From positions 1 through 5,295 of the forward strand of contig JAEZBW010000144.1 in assembly GCA_023426765.1 (NCBI GenBank): a stretch of 5,295 nucleotides of DNA, written 5' to 3'. The notes beneath the pieces are model-generated. The model ran no database searches. It saw only the letters and a program-made list of their open reading frames with translations, and was not told where the DNA came from. Origin of the DNA: Bacillota bacterium (GTDB taxonomy: Bacteria > Bacillota > Clostridia > DSM-8532). This document shows, in pieces, positions 1 through 5,172 of this stretch. The position numbers were made by a program, and so were the translations under genes. Numbering within the stretch: the first letter of the stretch is position 1; every line of letters starts with the position of its first letter.

Positions 1-192
1 CCCGTAGGGGCTGTATGCTTTCTGGTGGACGGGCTTCAATCGGGATATTCCGTATCTCATATTATTAAAAAGCTTCGTTCCCATACCTGTTCAAAAGTCA
101 TTGAACCCTTTATCAGCGACACCTTCATGCGTTATCTGGAAATGAACTATCAAGAAATAACCGATCTGAAGAAAGTATATGTTCTTTGCTGA
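1..192 (+). CDS. C-terminal fragment of an unrecognised protein (5' end outside window)
   Basis: Reading frame 1 is open from the first base to a TGA at 190-192, giving 63 residues that start PVGAVCFLVDGL and end KKVYVLC. The other two forward frames meet stops within this stretch, so this is the only forward candidate. The composition is protein-like: a hydrophobic VCFLVDGL strand, then a basic helix (IIKKLRSH), then an acidic/aromatic stretch ending in MRYLEMNYQEITDLKK. A strand ending in VDG followed by Gly-Tyr and a helix is loosely reminiscent of nucleotide- or phosphoribosyl-binding folds, but that is too weak to name a family. I do not recognise the protein. No convincing intrinsic terminator follows; CCGGA...TCCGG just downstream makes only a 5-bp stem without a T-run. 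The fragment could also be a decayed gene. Confidence 0.5.
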   Translation, partial: PVGAVCFLVDGLQSGYSVSHIIKKLRSHTCSKVIEPFISDTFMRYLEMNYQEITDLKKVYVLC

Positions 193-309
193 CCTCTTCC
201 CCGGATATCGTTCCGGATGGGCAATCGACTCCATATGCCTCGTTTCATCAGGGAAATAAGTCTATTCTCATCAATGGACAGAAAATGTGAAAAGCAAACG
301 AAACCATGT

Positions 310-330
310 GGATTTCCAGACCTGGAATCC
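310..330. repeat. Imperfect palindrome in the 193-412 intergenic stretch
   Basis: GGATTTCCAG at 310-319 is followed by AC and then CTGGAATCC at 322-330. Nine base pairs form if one T is bulged. There is no T-run on either side, so it does not look like a terminator; an operator or a chance palindrome is equally possible. I see no credible gene in 193-412 on either strand, and nothing else there except a short TTCCC-CC-GGGAA dyad at 400-411 that abuts the promoter region. Confidence 0.3.
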
Positions 331-433
331 GGTACATATTGAATAGACATGCTCTCCCAAACGGCCTCCCATGATGATCCGAATACACTCATGGCGTTAT
401 TCCCCCGGGAAATTACAATTTTTCAATATTCTT

Positions 434-442
434 TGATATAAT
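434..442 (+). promoter_or_regulatory. Extended -10 promoter for the 473-1234 gene
   Basis: TGATATAAT is a perfect extended -10 (TGn plus TATAAT at 437-442) of the housekeeping sigma factor type. The best -35 candidate is the poor TTACAA at 413-418 with an 18-bp spacer; extended -10 promoters often tolerate a weak -35. Transcription would begin near 449-450, leaving a short leader of about 24 nt with the ribosome binding site. The element lies in AT-rich sequence directly after a GC-rich dyad at 400-411. Confidence 0.65.
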
Positions 443-457
443 TGTGAAAGAATTTCT

Positions 458-463
458 GGGGGA
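458..463 (+). promoter_or_regulatory. Ribosome binding site deciding the start at 473
   Basis: GGGGGA lies 9 nt upstream of the ATG at 473-475 and just downstream of the extended -10. This supports 473 over the internal Met codons at 488 (residue 6) and 650 (residue 60), which lack comparable sites. It is not a canonical GGAGG. Confidence 0.55.
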
Positions 464-472
464 ACGAAGAAT

Positions 473-1234
473 ATGCTGAATGCGATCATGCGTACCAAAG
501 ATATTCATCAGTTCACAGTTAAGAAAGCCAGGCTCCGGCCCTGGCAAGCGCTTCGCTTTACAGCGGGGGTATACTGCCGCAGGCTTATACTCCAACCCAG
601 GACAAGAAAACCGTTTGGCTGCGGCATCAAGGTAAGCAGCAGGCGGTTCATGCATGCCGTTGTCGCAACAACAGCCCTGACAGTTTTAACCCTGTTTGGC
701 TGCAGCATCCGGATCCTGTCGGACATGCCCCTGTTAGCTGCCGCATCTGTGGAAGAGGATTGGAAAACCCCGGGGGGTATCATTTCACATTCTGCTGTAA
801 GTTATGAAGCTGAAAAATTAACTGAACCTTCAAATGCTCTTCTTAATGTGTTTAGTTCAACAGACGAGGGCCTTACAAATACAGACAGAATGCGGTTACA
901 CATTGATGAAGGCTGTTACAACAAAGCATTGAAGGTTTTCAGTACTTTGAAGCAAGCAGCGCCGCCCGGATCGGAGCAATTGTATTTGGCAGCTGTCGCA
1001 TATTTCCAGGTCAGAGATTATAAAAACAGCTTCAATTGCATGATGACCGCAGTAGAAACCTGTACGGATCCTGATAGTATAAATGCATATACCGATGCCT
1101 TTTCACAGATTTTTATACAGGATTATGAAATGCTGGCAGATGCCAATGTTGCTGCTTCCCTTCTTGAAAAAAATGAACGGTTGTATCAGAAACTCGAACA
1201 AGCCATCGCCATAAAGAAACGTGACCTGCAATAA
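473..1234 (+). CDS. Putative single-pass membrane protein with TPR-like C-terminal helices, function unknown
   Basis: The protein has 253 residues and ends in tandem in-frame stops (TAA then TGA). Residues 1-59 are strongly basic (many Arg and Lys, few acidic residues), so they should stay in the cytoplasm. Residues 60-77 (start MHAVVATTALTV) form one hydrophobic segment ending LTLFGCS; Cys77 resembles a lipobox Cys, but Phe at -2 and the long basic tail make lipidation doubtful. Residues 95-253 would be outside the cell. Residues about 136-196 read like tetratricopeptide helices (GCYNKALKVFSTL, YLAAVAYFQVRDYKNSF), and residues 228-250 form a charged helix. The first third is encoded in DNA of roughly 53-58% GC (541-780), whereas 781-900 falls to about 33-40%, so the gene may be composite. 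It has its own promoter and no operon partner. I recognise no named family; a scaffold or partner-binding role is only what TPR-like folds usually suggest. Confidence 0.72.
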   Translation: MLNAIMRTKDIHQFTVKKARLRPWQALRFTAGVYCRRLILQPRTRKPFGCGIKVSSRRFMHAVVATTALTVLTLFGCSIRILSDMPLLAAASVEEDWKTPGGIISHSAVSYEAEKLTEPSNALLNVFSSTDEGLTNTDRMRLHIDEGCYNKALKVFSTLKQAAPPGSEQLYLAAVAYFQVRDYKNSFNCMMTAVETCTDPDSINAYTDAFSQIFIQDYEMLADANVAASLLEKNERLYQKLEQAIAIKKRDLQ

Positions 1235-1280
1235 TGAAAACCGGTTATTTCTTAAGAGCGAATACGATACGGGATGCTAT

Positions 1281-2405
1281 TTATTTTGGAAGTTTTTTAA
1301 TATAACATCTCCGTTTTTTATGCTGCCTGGTTTCATAAAACTTCCAAAGCCCCTGCACGTCTTTGTTCTCTTCAAGCTCCGGGCCGGTTTCCGCAAATTT
1401 CACACCATTTTTTATTGCAGATTGGTTGATTTCGGCCAGCAGCAATGCATTGATACCCTTCCCCTGCAGTTCGGGCTTAACCGCCACCAAATACAGATCC
1501 AGGCGATCATGCTTCTTCAATGCCTTTAATAAATGCAGGAACCCGAAAGGAAACGCCCTTCCATTTGCTTTTTGCATGGCCAGTGCCAATGAAGGCAGTG
1601 CAATGCCGAAAGCGACAACCTGGTTATCATGATCAAGAATGATTCTGACATAATCGGGATTCACAAAAGTAAAATACTGTTTTACATAAGAATCAATTTG
1701 TTTTTCTGTCAGCTCAACCACGCCATACAAATCCTTATAGGCTTCATTGAGCAACTTGAAGATGTCTTTTGCATAGGGTAGTATTTCTTTGGGTTTATTC
1801 GCAGAAAAAATCTTCAGCTTCAGCCTTTTCAATACGATTTCATTAATTTTCACGACCCGTTCGGGAAGCTCTTCGGGCACCCTGATTTCAAATTCAAGCC
1901 AGTCAACATCCTTGACATACCCCAGCTTTCCCATGAATTCAGAATAATACGGGGCGTTGTAGATGGTTATCATCATGCTAAGCTCGTCGAAGCCTTCGAT
2001 CAGCATGCCTTCCTTGTCCAGATCGCAAAAACCGAGAGGCCCATGAACAGCTTCCATCCCCAGTGAAGCAGCCCAATTTTCCACTGTATTTGTTAGCGCT
2101 CTGGCAACTTCAATATCTTCGATGAAATCTATCCATCCAAACCGAACCTGACGGCTTTTCCATTTTTCAATGTATTTGTGATTGATGATTCCCGCGATTC
2201 GGCCTACGACTTTGTCACCCTGATAGGCCAGCCAGTATTTTGCTTCGCAATATTCAAACGCAGGGTTTTTGTCTTTGCTTAATGTGTCCATTTCGTCCCG
2301 GATTAAAGGAGGAACCCAGTTCTTATTGTTCGCATACAGTGCAAACGGAAACCTGATAAACTCTTTAAGCTCACGGCGGGTTGTGACTTCCTTTATTTGA
2401 ACCAT
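1281..2405 (-). CDS. GNAT-fold N-acetyltransferase-like protein (large YghO-like type)
   Basis: This 374-residue protein probably transfers an acetyl group from acetyl-CoA to an unknown acceptor in the cytoplasm. The C-terminal half carries the acetyl-CoA-binding motif A of the GNAT superfamily: a LDLYLVAV strand, then VKPELQGKGINALLL at about 309-323, matching V-x-P-x-x-Q-G-x-G. The N-terminal half (about 3-170) looks like a second, degenerate GNAT-like fold, with the strands YWLAYQGDKVVGRIAGI at 57-73 and a conserved-looking HGPLGFCDLDKEGMLIEGFD segment at 121-140. At about 370-390 aa it matches the large uncharacterised acetyltransferase-like proteins found in E. coli (YghO), Bacteroidetes and Clostridia, whose substrate I do not know. 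The start is fixed by AGGGAGGA 7 nt upstream. It is transcribed convergently with the 473 gene across only 46 bp, where I see no good terminator hairpin. Confidence 0.85.
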   Translation of the reverse strand: MVQIKEVTTRRELKEFIRFPFALYANNKNWVPPLIRDEMDTLSKDKNPAFEYCEAKYWLAYQGDKVVGRIAGIINHKYIEKWKSRQVRFGWIDFIEDIEVARALTNTVENWAASLGMEAVHGPLGFCDLDKEGMLIEGFDELSMMITIYNAPYYSEFMGKLGYVKDVDWLEFEIRVPEELPERVVKINEIVLKRLKLKIFSANKPKEILPYAKDIFKLLNEAYKDLYGVVELTEKQIDSYVKQYFTFVNPDYVRIILDHDNQVVAFGIALPSLALAMQKANGRAFPFGFLHLLKALKKHDRLDLYLVAVKPELQGKGINALLLAEINQSAIKNGVKFAETGPELEENKDVQGLWKFYETRQHKKRRCYIKKLPK

Positions 2406-2412
2406 TTCTTTA

Positions 2413-2420
2413 TCCTCCCT
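2413..2420 (-). promoter_or_regulatory. Strong ribosome binding site of the GNAT gene
   Basis: On the minus strand AGGGAGGA lies 7 nt before the ATG at 2405-2403. It is a near-ideal Shine-Dalgarno sequence, and it sets the start at the first Met (MVQIKEV). Confidence 0.85.
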
Positions 2421-2468
2421 GTGTATGGCTGGCCTGAAGTAAAATATGTGCAGTTCCGGGTGATGTCT

Positions 2469-2501
2469 TTTATATCATGAACCATCCTTCTCATAATATC
2501 A
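2469..2501 (-). promoter_or_regulatory. Two candidate extended -10 elements for the GNAT gene
   Basis: On the minus strand TGATATTAT (2501-2493) and TGATATAAA (2477-2469) both have the TGn-plus-hexamer form of an extended -10. Neither has a recognisable TTGACA-like -35 at 16-18 bp. The upstream one lies just inside the 13-bp inverted repeat at 2509-2550, which would occupy its -35 region. The leader to the ATG would be roughly 60-80 nt. Which of the two is used cannot be told from sequence alone. Confidence 0.4.
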
Positions 2502-2508
2502 TATTCCG

Positions 2509-2550
2509 TTTCATTGATGTTAAACATTTTTGCATGAAACATCAATGAAA
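2509..2550. repeat. Perfect 13-bp inverted repeat, probable operator
   Basis: TTTCATTGATGTT at 2509-2521 is the exact reverse complement of AACATCAATGAAA at 2538-2550, separated by 16 bp. The arms are AT-rich and no clean T-run follows on either strand, so it is a poor terminator. It sits between the divergent GNAT and M14 genes, next to the GNAT -10 candidates. A regulator-binding site covering the GNAT -35 region is the simplest reading; an AT-rich RNA hairpin is the alternative. Confidence 0.6.
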
Positions 2551-2625
2551 TTGTTTATTCAGCAGGGTTCATCGCGTTTCATCAATAATTTACCAAATCG
2601 TCATGCTTTTTGCAACAGTGACCTG

Positions 2626-2641
2626 ACAGGATGCATCCTGT
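2626..2641. promoter_or_regulatory. 16-bp perfect palindrome upstream of the M14 peptidase gene
   Basis: ACAGGATGCATCCTGT is fully self-complementary with no spacer, which is typical of a dimeric regulator site and too tight for an RNA hairpin. It ends about 60 bp before the M14 start and would touch the -35 position (2640-2645) of the weak TATGAT -10 candidate at 2663-2668. I do not recognise it as the site of a known regulator. No clear sporulation-sigma consensus is visible nearby. Confidence 0.45.
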
Positions 2642-2662
2642 AACCATTTCGCTTTTCAGCAA

Positions 2663-2668
2663 TATGAT
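2663..2668 (+). promoter_or_regulatory. Weak candidate -10 for the M14 peptidase gene
   Basis: TATGAT matches five of six bases of a housekeeping -10 and lies 35 nt before the ATG. There is no TTGACA-like -35 at 16-18 bp, so expression may need an activator, or the gene may use another sigma factor. This is the best site I can find in the region, not a firm assignment. Confidence 0.25.
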
Positions 2669-2691
2669 GTATTGTATGGTTCACAGATAGT

Positions 2692-2699
2692 GTGGTGAT
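2692..2699 (+). promoter_or_regulatory. Ribosome binding site of the M14 gene
   Basis: GTGGTGAT resembles the extended anti-Shine-Dalgarno complement GAGGTGAT with one mismatch. Its core (2692-2695) lies 7 nt from the ATG at 2703. It fits the start METLRLG, which begins exactly at the conserved first strand of the peptidoglycan-binding domain. Confidence 0.6.
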
Positions 2700-2702
2700 T
2701 TT

Positions 2703-3974
2703 ATGGAAACCTTACGGCTGGGTTCACGAGGCCCCAATGTCAAGCTTGTACAAAGCCTTCTGGCGAGAATCGGCTACAATCCCGGCCCGATTGACGGTGT
2801 TTTCGGACAGCAGACCCAACAGGCGGTCATCGCGTTTCAGCGTGACAATGGGCTGACCCCCGACGGCATTGTCGGTGAATTTACCTGGAATTATTTCAAT
2901 AGTTTTCTTCGCGGATACGATACCTATTCCATTCGTCCCGGTGACACCTTATACCAGATCGCCCGGAAATACTATACAACCGTCAACGCCATCCTGACGG
3001 CGAATCCGGGTGTGAATCCCATGTACCTGAGGATTGGCCAGAGGATAATCGTCCCTTATGGTCTGGATGTGGTCTTCACCGATGTGGATTATACCTATTC
3101 CATGCTGGAGATGGACATTGATGGCATGGAGGCCAGGTACCCCTTTATTGAAACCGGTGTAGCGGGAAAAAGCGTCCTTGGGAAAAACCTTTATTATATC
3201 CGGCTTGGTACCGGGCCTGTTGAGGTATTTTACAATGCGTCGCACCACGGCCTCGAATGGATTAATACCCCTGTTCTAATGAAGTTTATCGAAAACTTCT
3301 GCCGGGCATATGCGACGGGTTCCTCCATCCGCGGGTATAACATCCGGGATATCTGGGCCAGGAGCAGTATTTACATTGTTCCGATGGTCAACCCGGATGG
3401 CGTCGACCTTGTACTGGAAGGGTTGAAGCCCGACAACCCGTATTATCAACAGCTTCTTCAATGGAATACGACCGGTCGTCCATTTTCCCAGGTATGGCAG
3501 GCCAACATCCGCGGCACCGATTTGAACCGGAATTATCCGGCAAGCTGGGCCGAAGCAAAAGCACAAGAGACGGCTTTGGGAATTACCGGGCCCGGCCCCA
3601 CCCGTTACGGGGGGCCTGCTCCGCTTTCCGAGCCTGAAAGCCAGGCCATGGTGAACTTTACCCGGCAGCACAGTTTCAAGCTGGTTCTTGCTTACCATAC
3701 CCAGGGTGAAGTGATATACTGGCTGTACAAAAATATGGAGATCCCCCGCGCAAGGGAAATTGGAGAAACCTTCGCCAGAGCCAGCGGTTATACCCTTTCG
3801 ATGACGCCTTACGAGGCGGCCTATGCAGGTTATAAGGATTGGTTCATTGAAGAATTCCAAAGGCCGGGATATACCATCGAAACCGGAAGAGGAACCAACC
3901 CGCTGCCGATTTCGCAGTTTGATTCGATTTATAACAGCAATGAAGAGATCCTGCTGCTGGCACCGATTATTTAA
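2703..3974 (+). CDS. Modular peptidoglycan peptidase: PG-binding domain, LysM and M14 zinc carboxypeptidase
   Basis: The 423-residue enzyme very likely cleaves peptide stems of peptidoglycan; relatives such as ENP1 of Bacillus sphaericus hydrolyse the gamma-D-Glu-diaminopimelate bond. Domains in order: PG_binding_1 at 4-66 (LRLGSRGPNVKLVQ, then GPIDGVFGQQTQQAV and DGIVGEFTW), LysM at 74-118 (YSIRPGDTLYQIARKY ... LRIGQRIIVP), and the peptidase M14 domain at about 125-423. The zinc ligands are visible as H182 and E185 (HHGLEW, the HxxE motif) and H332 (AYHTQG). NPDG at 230-233 and DLNRNYP at 273-279 (N275, R276) match substrate-binding motifs, and E393 in TIETG is the expected catalytic glutamate. 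All key residues are present, so it should be active. There is no signal peptide; this suits a sporulation enzyme working from the mother cell or one released on lysis, but that is inference. It stands alone between a divergent and a convergent gene. Confidence 0.95.
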   Translation: METLRLGSRGPNVKLVQSLLARIGYNPGPIDGVFGQQTQQAVIAFQRDNGLTPDGIVGEFTWNYFNSFLRGYDTYSIRPGDTLYQIARKYYTTVNAILTANPGVNPMYLRIGQRIIVPYGLDVVFTDVDYTYSMLEMDIDGMEARYPFIETGVAGKSVLGKNLYYIRLGTGPVEVFYNASHHGLEWINTPVLMKFIENFCRAYATGSSIRGYNIRDIWARSSIYIVPMVNPDGVDLVLEGLKPDNPYYQQLLQWNTTGRPFSQVWQANIRGTDLNRNYPASWAEAKAQETALGITGPGPTRYGGPAPLSEPESQAMVNFTRQHSFKLVLAYHTQGEVIYWLYKNMEIPRAREIGETFARASGYTLSMTPYEAAYAGYKDWFIEEFQRPGYTIETGRGTNPLPISQFDSIYNSNEEILLLAPII

Positions 3975-4065
3975 GTCAGCGATTACAGTCACGGAGGATG
4001 GTTCTGTTTGACCTGAAACTATTGTCAATTGATTCACATCCTTTTCATCGCAAGCACCTCTATTA

Positions 4066-4101
4066 ACGCAAAGAACAGGCTATTTCGCCTGTTCTTTGTG
4101 T
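4066..4101. terminator. Terminator hairpin between the converging M14 and cheR-microprotein units
   Basis: ACGCAAAGAACAGGC (4066-4080) pairs with GCCTGTTCTTTGTGT (4087-4101) over 15 bp with one G-T wobble and a 6-nt loop. On the plus strand it is followed by the T-rich ATTTCTTTGATC, so it should end M14 transcription 91 nt after that gene's stop codon. On the minus strand the flanking sequence is T-poor, so leftward termination may be weaker. The last codons of the 46-aa minus-strand gene form one arm, and its stop codon lies at the loop. Confidence 0.8.
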
Positions 4102-4220
4102 ATTTCTTTGATCAATTCCTGATAATTTTTAATCTCTTCCCTGAGTTCCAATATAATTTGATCCTTAATCGCAATAACCTCTAAAAGCTCCTCACGGCTC
4201 ATCTCATTTAAACTGACCAT
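4080..4220 (-). CDS. 46-aa coiled-coil microprotein downstream of cheR
   Basis: The start ATG (4220-4218) is preceded 5 nt away by GGGAGG (4226-4231) and lies 15 bp after the cheR stop, so the two are almost certainly co-transcribed. The product starts MVSLNEMSREELLEVIAIKD and ends in TAG at 4082-4080. From residue 10 onward it is one amphipathic helix with unusually regular heptads: Ile16, Ile23, Ile30 and Ile37 at every a position, and Leu12, Lys19, Leu26, Tyr33 and Ile40 at d. Ile at a with Leu at d is the pattern of parallel two-stranded leucine zippers. Glu, Lys and Arg fill the surface positions; there is no Cys, membrane segment or signal peptide. The gene is too short for most automatic callers. 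Its role is unknown; position suggests a dimerising partner of CheR or of a chemotaxis complex. A chance ORF is unlikely given the ribosome binding site and the heptads. Confidence 0.75.
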   Translation of the reverse strand: MVSLNEMSREELLEVIAIKDQIILELREEIKNYQELIKEIHKEQAK

Positions 4221-4225
4221 TCCTG

Positions 4226-4231
4226 CCTCCC
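4226..4231 (-). promoter_or_regulatory. Ribosome binding site of the microprotein gene
   Basis: GGGAGG on the minus strand lies in the 15-bp gap after the cheR stop codon and 5 nt before the microprotein ATG. Its strength is the main reason for treating this short ORF as a gene. Confidence 0.7.
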
Positions 4232-4235
4232 ATTG

Positions 4236-5027
4236 CTAAATCGTCTGGGTTTTTTGATAGAAAAAAGTCTGGATGGGCCTGAACCCATATCGTGTGGAAC
4301 CGATGATCTGCTCGGTGCTGCCAAGGAACAGTATGCCATCCTGCACGAGAGCCCGGTTGAAGTTTTCATAGATATAATACTTCGCTTCTTCGGTGAAGTA
4401 TATCAGCACATTGCGGCACACGATTAAATCCATATCTTTGGGGTATGTGTCCTCAAGCAGGTTCAGCTGCCTGAAATCAACACACCTTTTCACCTCGTCC
4501 GACACCTTGTATAAACTGCCGTTGATACAGGTAAAGTATTTATCCAGGAATTCCTTCGGCAAATCCTTCACGCTGCGATCCGGATAAACACCCTGCTCCG
4601 CTTTCCGAATAGCTCCCATATCAATATCCGTAGCAATGATTTTGATCTTGTTTAACGGCATAAACCTGTTCAGCAGCATCACAATGGTATAGGGCTCATC
4701 ACCTGTGGAACAGGCCGAACTCCAAATGCGGATGTTTTCCGCATTTCCTTTCCTTTTGATCAGCATGGGGATGATAACCTTTTCCATCAGCTCCCACTGG
4801 CCGGGGTTCCGATAGAATTCCGACACATTGATCGTCAGATAATTGATAAAGGTATCATATAAATCCCTGTCTCTGAGCATGGCCCAATAAAAAGCCATAT
4901 AGGTATTGAATCCGTTCTTTTCCACAAGGGATGTGATGCGCCGCTTCATTTGCTTTTCCTTGTAAAGATCCAGATTGATTTTGGATTGCTTGTAAAAAGC
5001 CTTTTTAAAATCCTCGTAATCCATCAT
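4236..5027 (-). CDS. cheR: CheR-type chemoreceptor glutamate methyltransferase
   Basis: This 263-aa cytoplasmic enzyme should transfer methyl groups from S-adenosylmethionine to glutamates on methyl-accepting chemotaxis proteins, setting adaptation together with a CheB methylesterase. The N-terminal helical CheR_N domain covers about residues 4-60. The catalytic domain (about 65-258) shows NVSEFYRN at 67-74 (the NVTxFFR loop), the SAM-binding SACSTGDEPYT at 104-114, ATDID at 132-136 (acidic residue binding the ribose), CRNVLIYF at 204-211, and the final LFLGSTEQ strand at 233-240. Length and motif order match ordinary stand-alone CheR proteins with no TPR or receiver fusion. AGGGTGAT 5 nt upstream supports the first of two adjacent Met codons, but the second (5024-5022) is also possible. 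The only partner visible is the downstream zipper microprotein. Chemosensory systems that control something other than swimming also use CheR, so flagellar chemotaxis itself is inferred. Confidence 0.95.
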   Translation of the reverse strand: MMDYEDFKKAFYKQSKINLDLYKEKQMKRRITSLVEKNGFNTYMAFYWAMLRDRDLYDTFINYLTINVSEFYRNPGQWELMEKVIIPMLIKRKGNAENIRIWSSACSTGDEPYTIVMLLNRFMPLNKIKIIATDIDMGAIRKAEQGVYPDRSVKDLPKEFLDKYFTCINGSLYKVSDEVKRCVDFRQLNLLEDTYPKDMDLIVCRNVLIYFTEEAKYYIYENFNRALVQDGILFLGSTEQIIGSTRYGFRPIQTFFYQKTQTI

Positions 5028-5032
5028 GTTGA

Positions 5033-5040
5033 ATCACCCT
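5033..5040 (-). promoter_or_regulatory. Ribosome binding site of cheR
   Basis: AGGGTGAT on the minus strand ends 5 nt before the first ATG (5027-5025) and 8 nt before the second. It resembles the GGTGAT-type site of the M14 gene. Confidence 0.65.
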
Positions 5041-5137
5041 GCCTGTAGATATTTTAAGCATTTGAACCGTCCGATTGCTTTCACAGAATGCTTACGGAAA
5101 TCCGGTGAATCGGACACCACGATTTTCAGTCATCATA

Positions 5138-5172
5138 ACCTGACAGACCGTGATATTGCAGTTTGGTCAGGT
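5138..5172. repeat. 7-bp inverted repeat in the cheR leader
   Basis: ACCTGAC at 5138-5144 and GTCAGGT at 5166-5172 are perfect reverse complements separated by 21 bp. They lie in the non-coding stretch 5028-5191 upstream of cheR. The best -10 candidate there is TATGAT on the minus strand at 5137-5132, without a good -35, so one arm of the repeat abuts it. An operator or a leader stem are both possible. I see no c-di-GMP or other known riboswitch consensus, nor a sigma-28-type flagellar promoter. Confidence 0.3.

Noticed and set aside
150..392. 80-codon minus-strand ORF opposite the intergenic stretch
   Set aside because: It overlaps the end of the forward fragment and its product has no domain-like pattern. 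A GGGGGA lies upstream, but composition and context do not support coding.
508..783. 91-codon minus-strand ORF inside the membrane/TPR-like gene
   Set aside because: It is a shadow of the GC-rich segment. The AVVATTA peptide appears in both strands only because of a near-palindrome at 656-675.
1238..1280. Bidirectional terminator between the converging 473 and GNAT genes
   Set aside because: The only symmetry is AACCGGTT, too short to form a hairpin with a loop, and there is no adjacent T-run after a stem.
1221..1632. Forward ORFs opposite the GNAT gene
   Set aside because: They lie antisense to a well-supported gene with an acetyl-CoA motif and have no good ribosome binding sites.
241..2584. 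Repeated 10-mer CGTTTCATCA at 241-250 and 2575-2584
   Set aside because: Exact 10-base matches are expected by chance in a 5.3-kb window, and the surroundings are not alike.
3276..4037. 253-codon minus-strand ORF across the M14 peptidase gene
   Set aside because: It is antisense to catalytic motifs of a clear enzyme; the length reflects codon bias of the sense gene.
3998..4066. 22-codon ORF just after the M14 stop, with GGAGG next to its ATG
   Set aside because: The GGAGG directly abuts the ATG with no spacing, so it cannot act as a ribosome binding site for it, and the peptide has no visible pattern.
4233..4587. Forward ORFs opposite cheR
   Set aside because: They are shadows antisense to the CheR catalytic motifs and have no ribosome binding sites.
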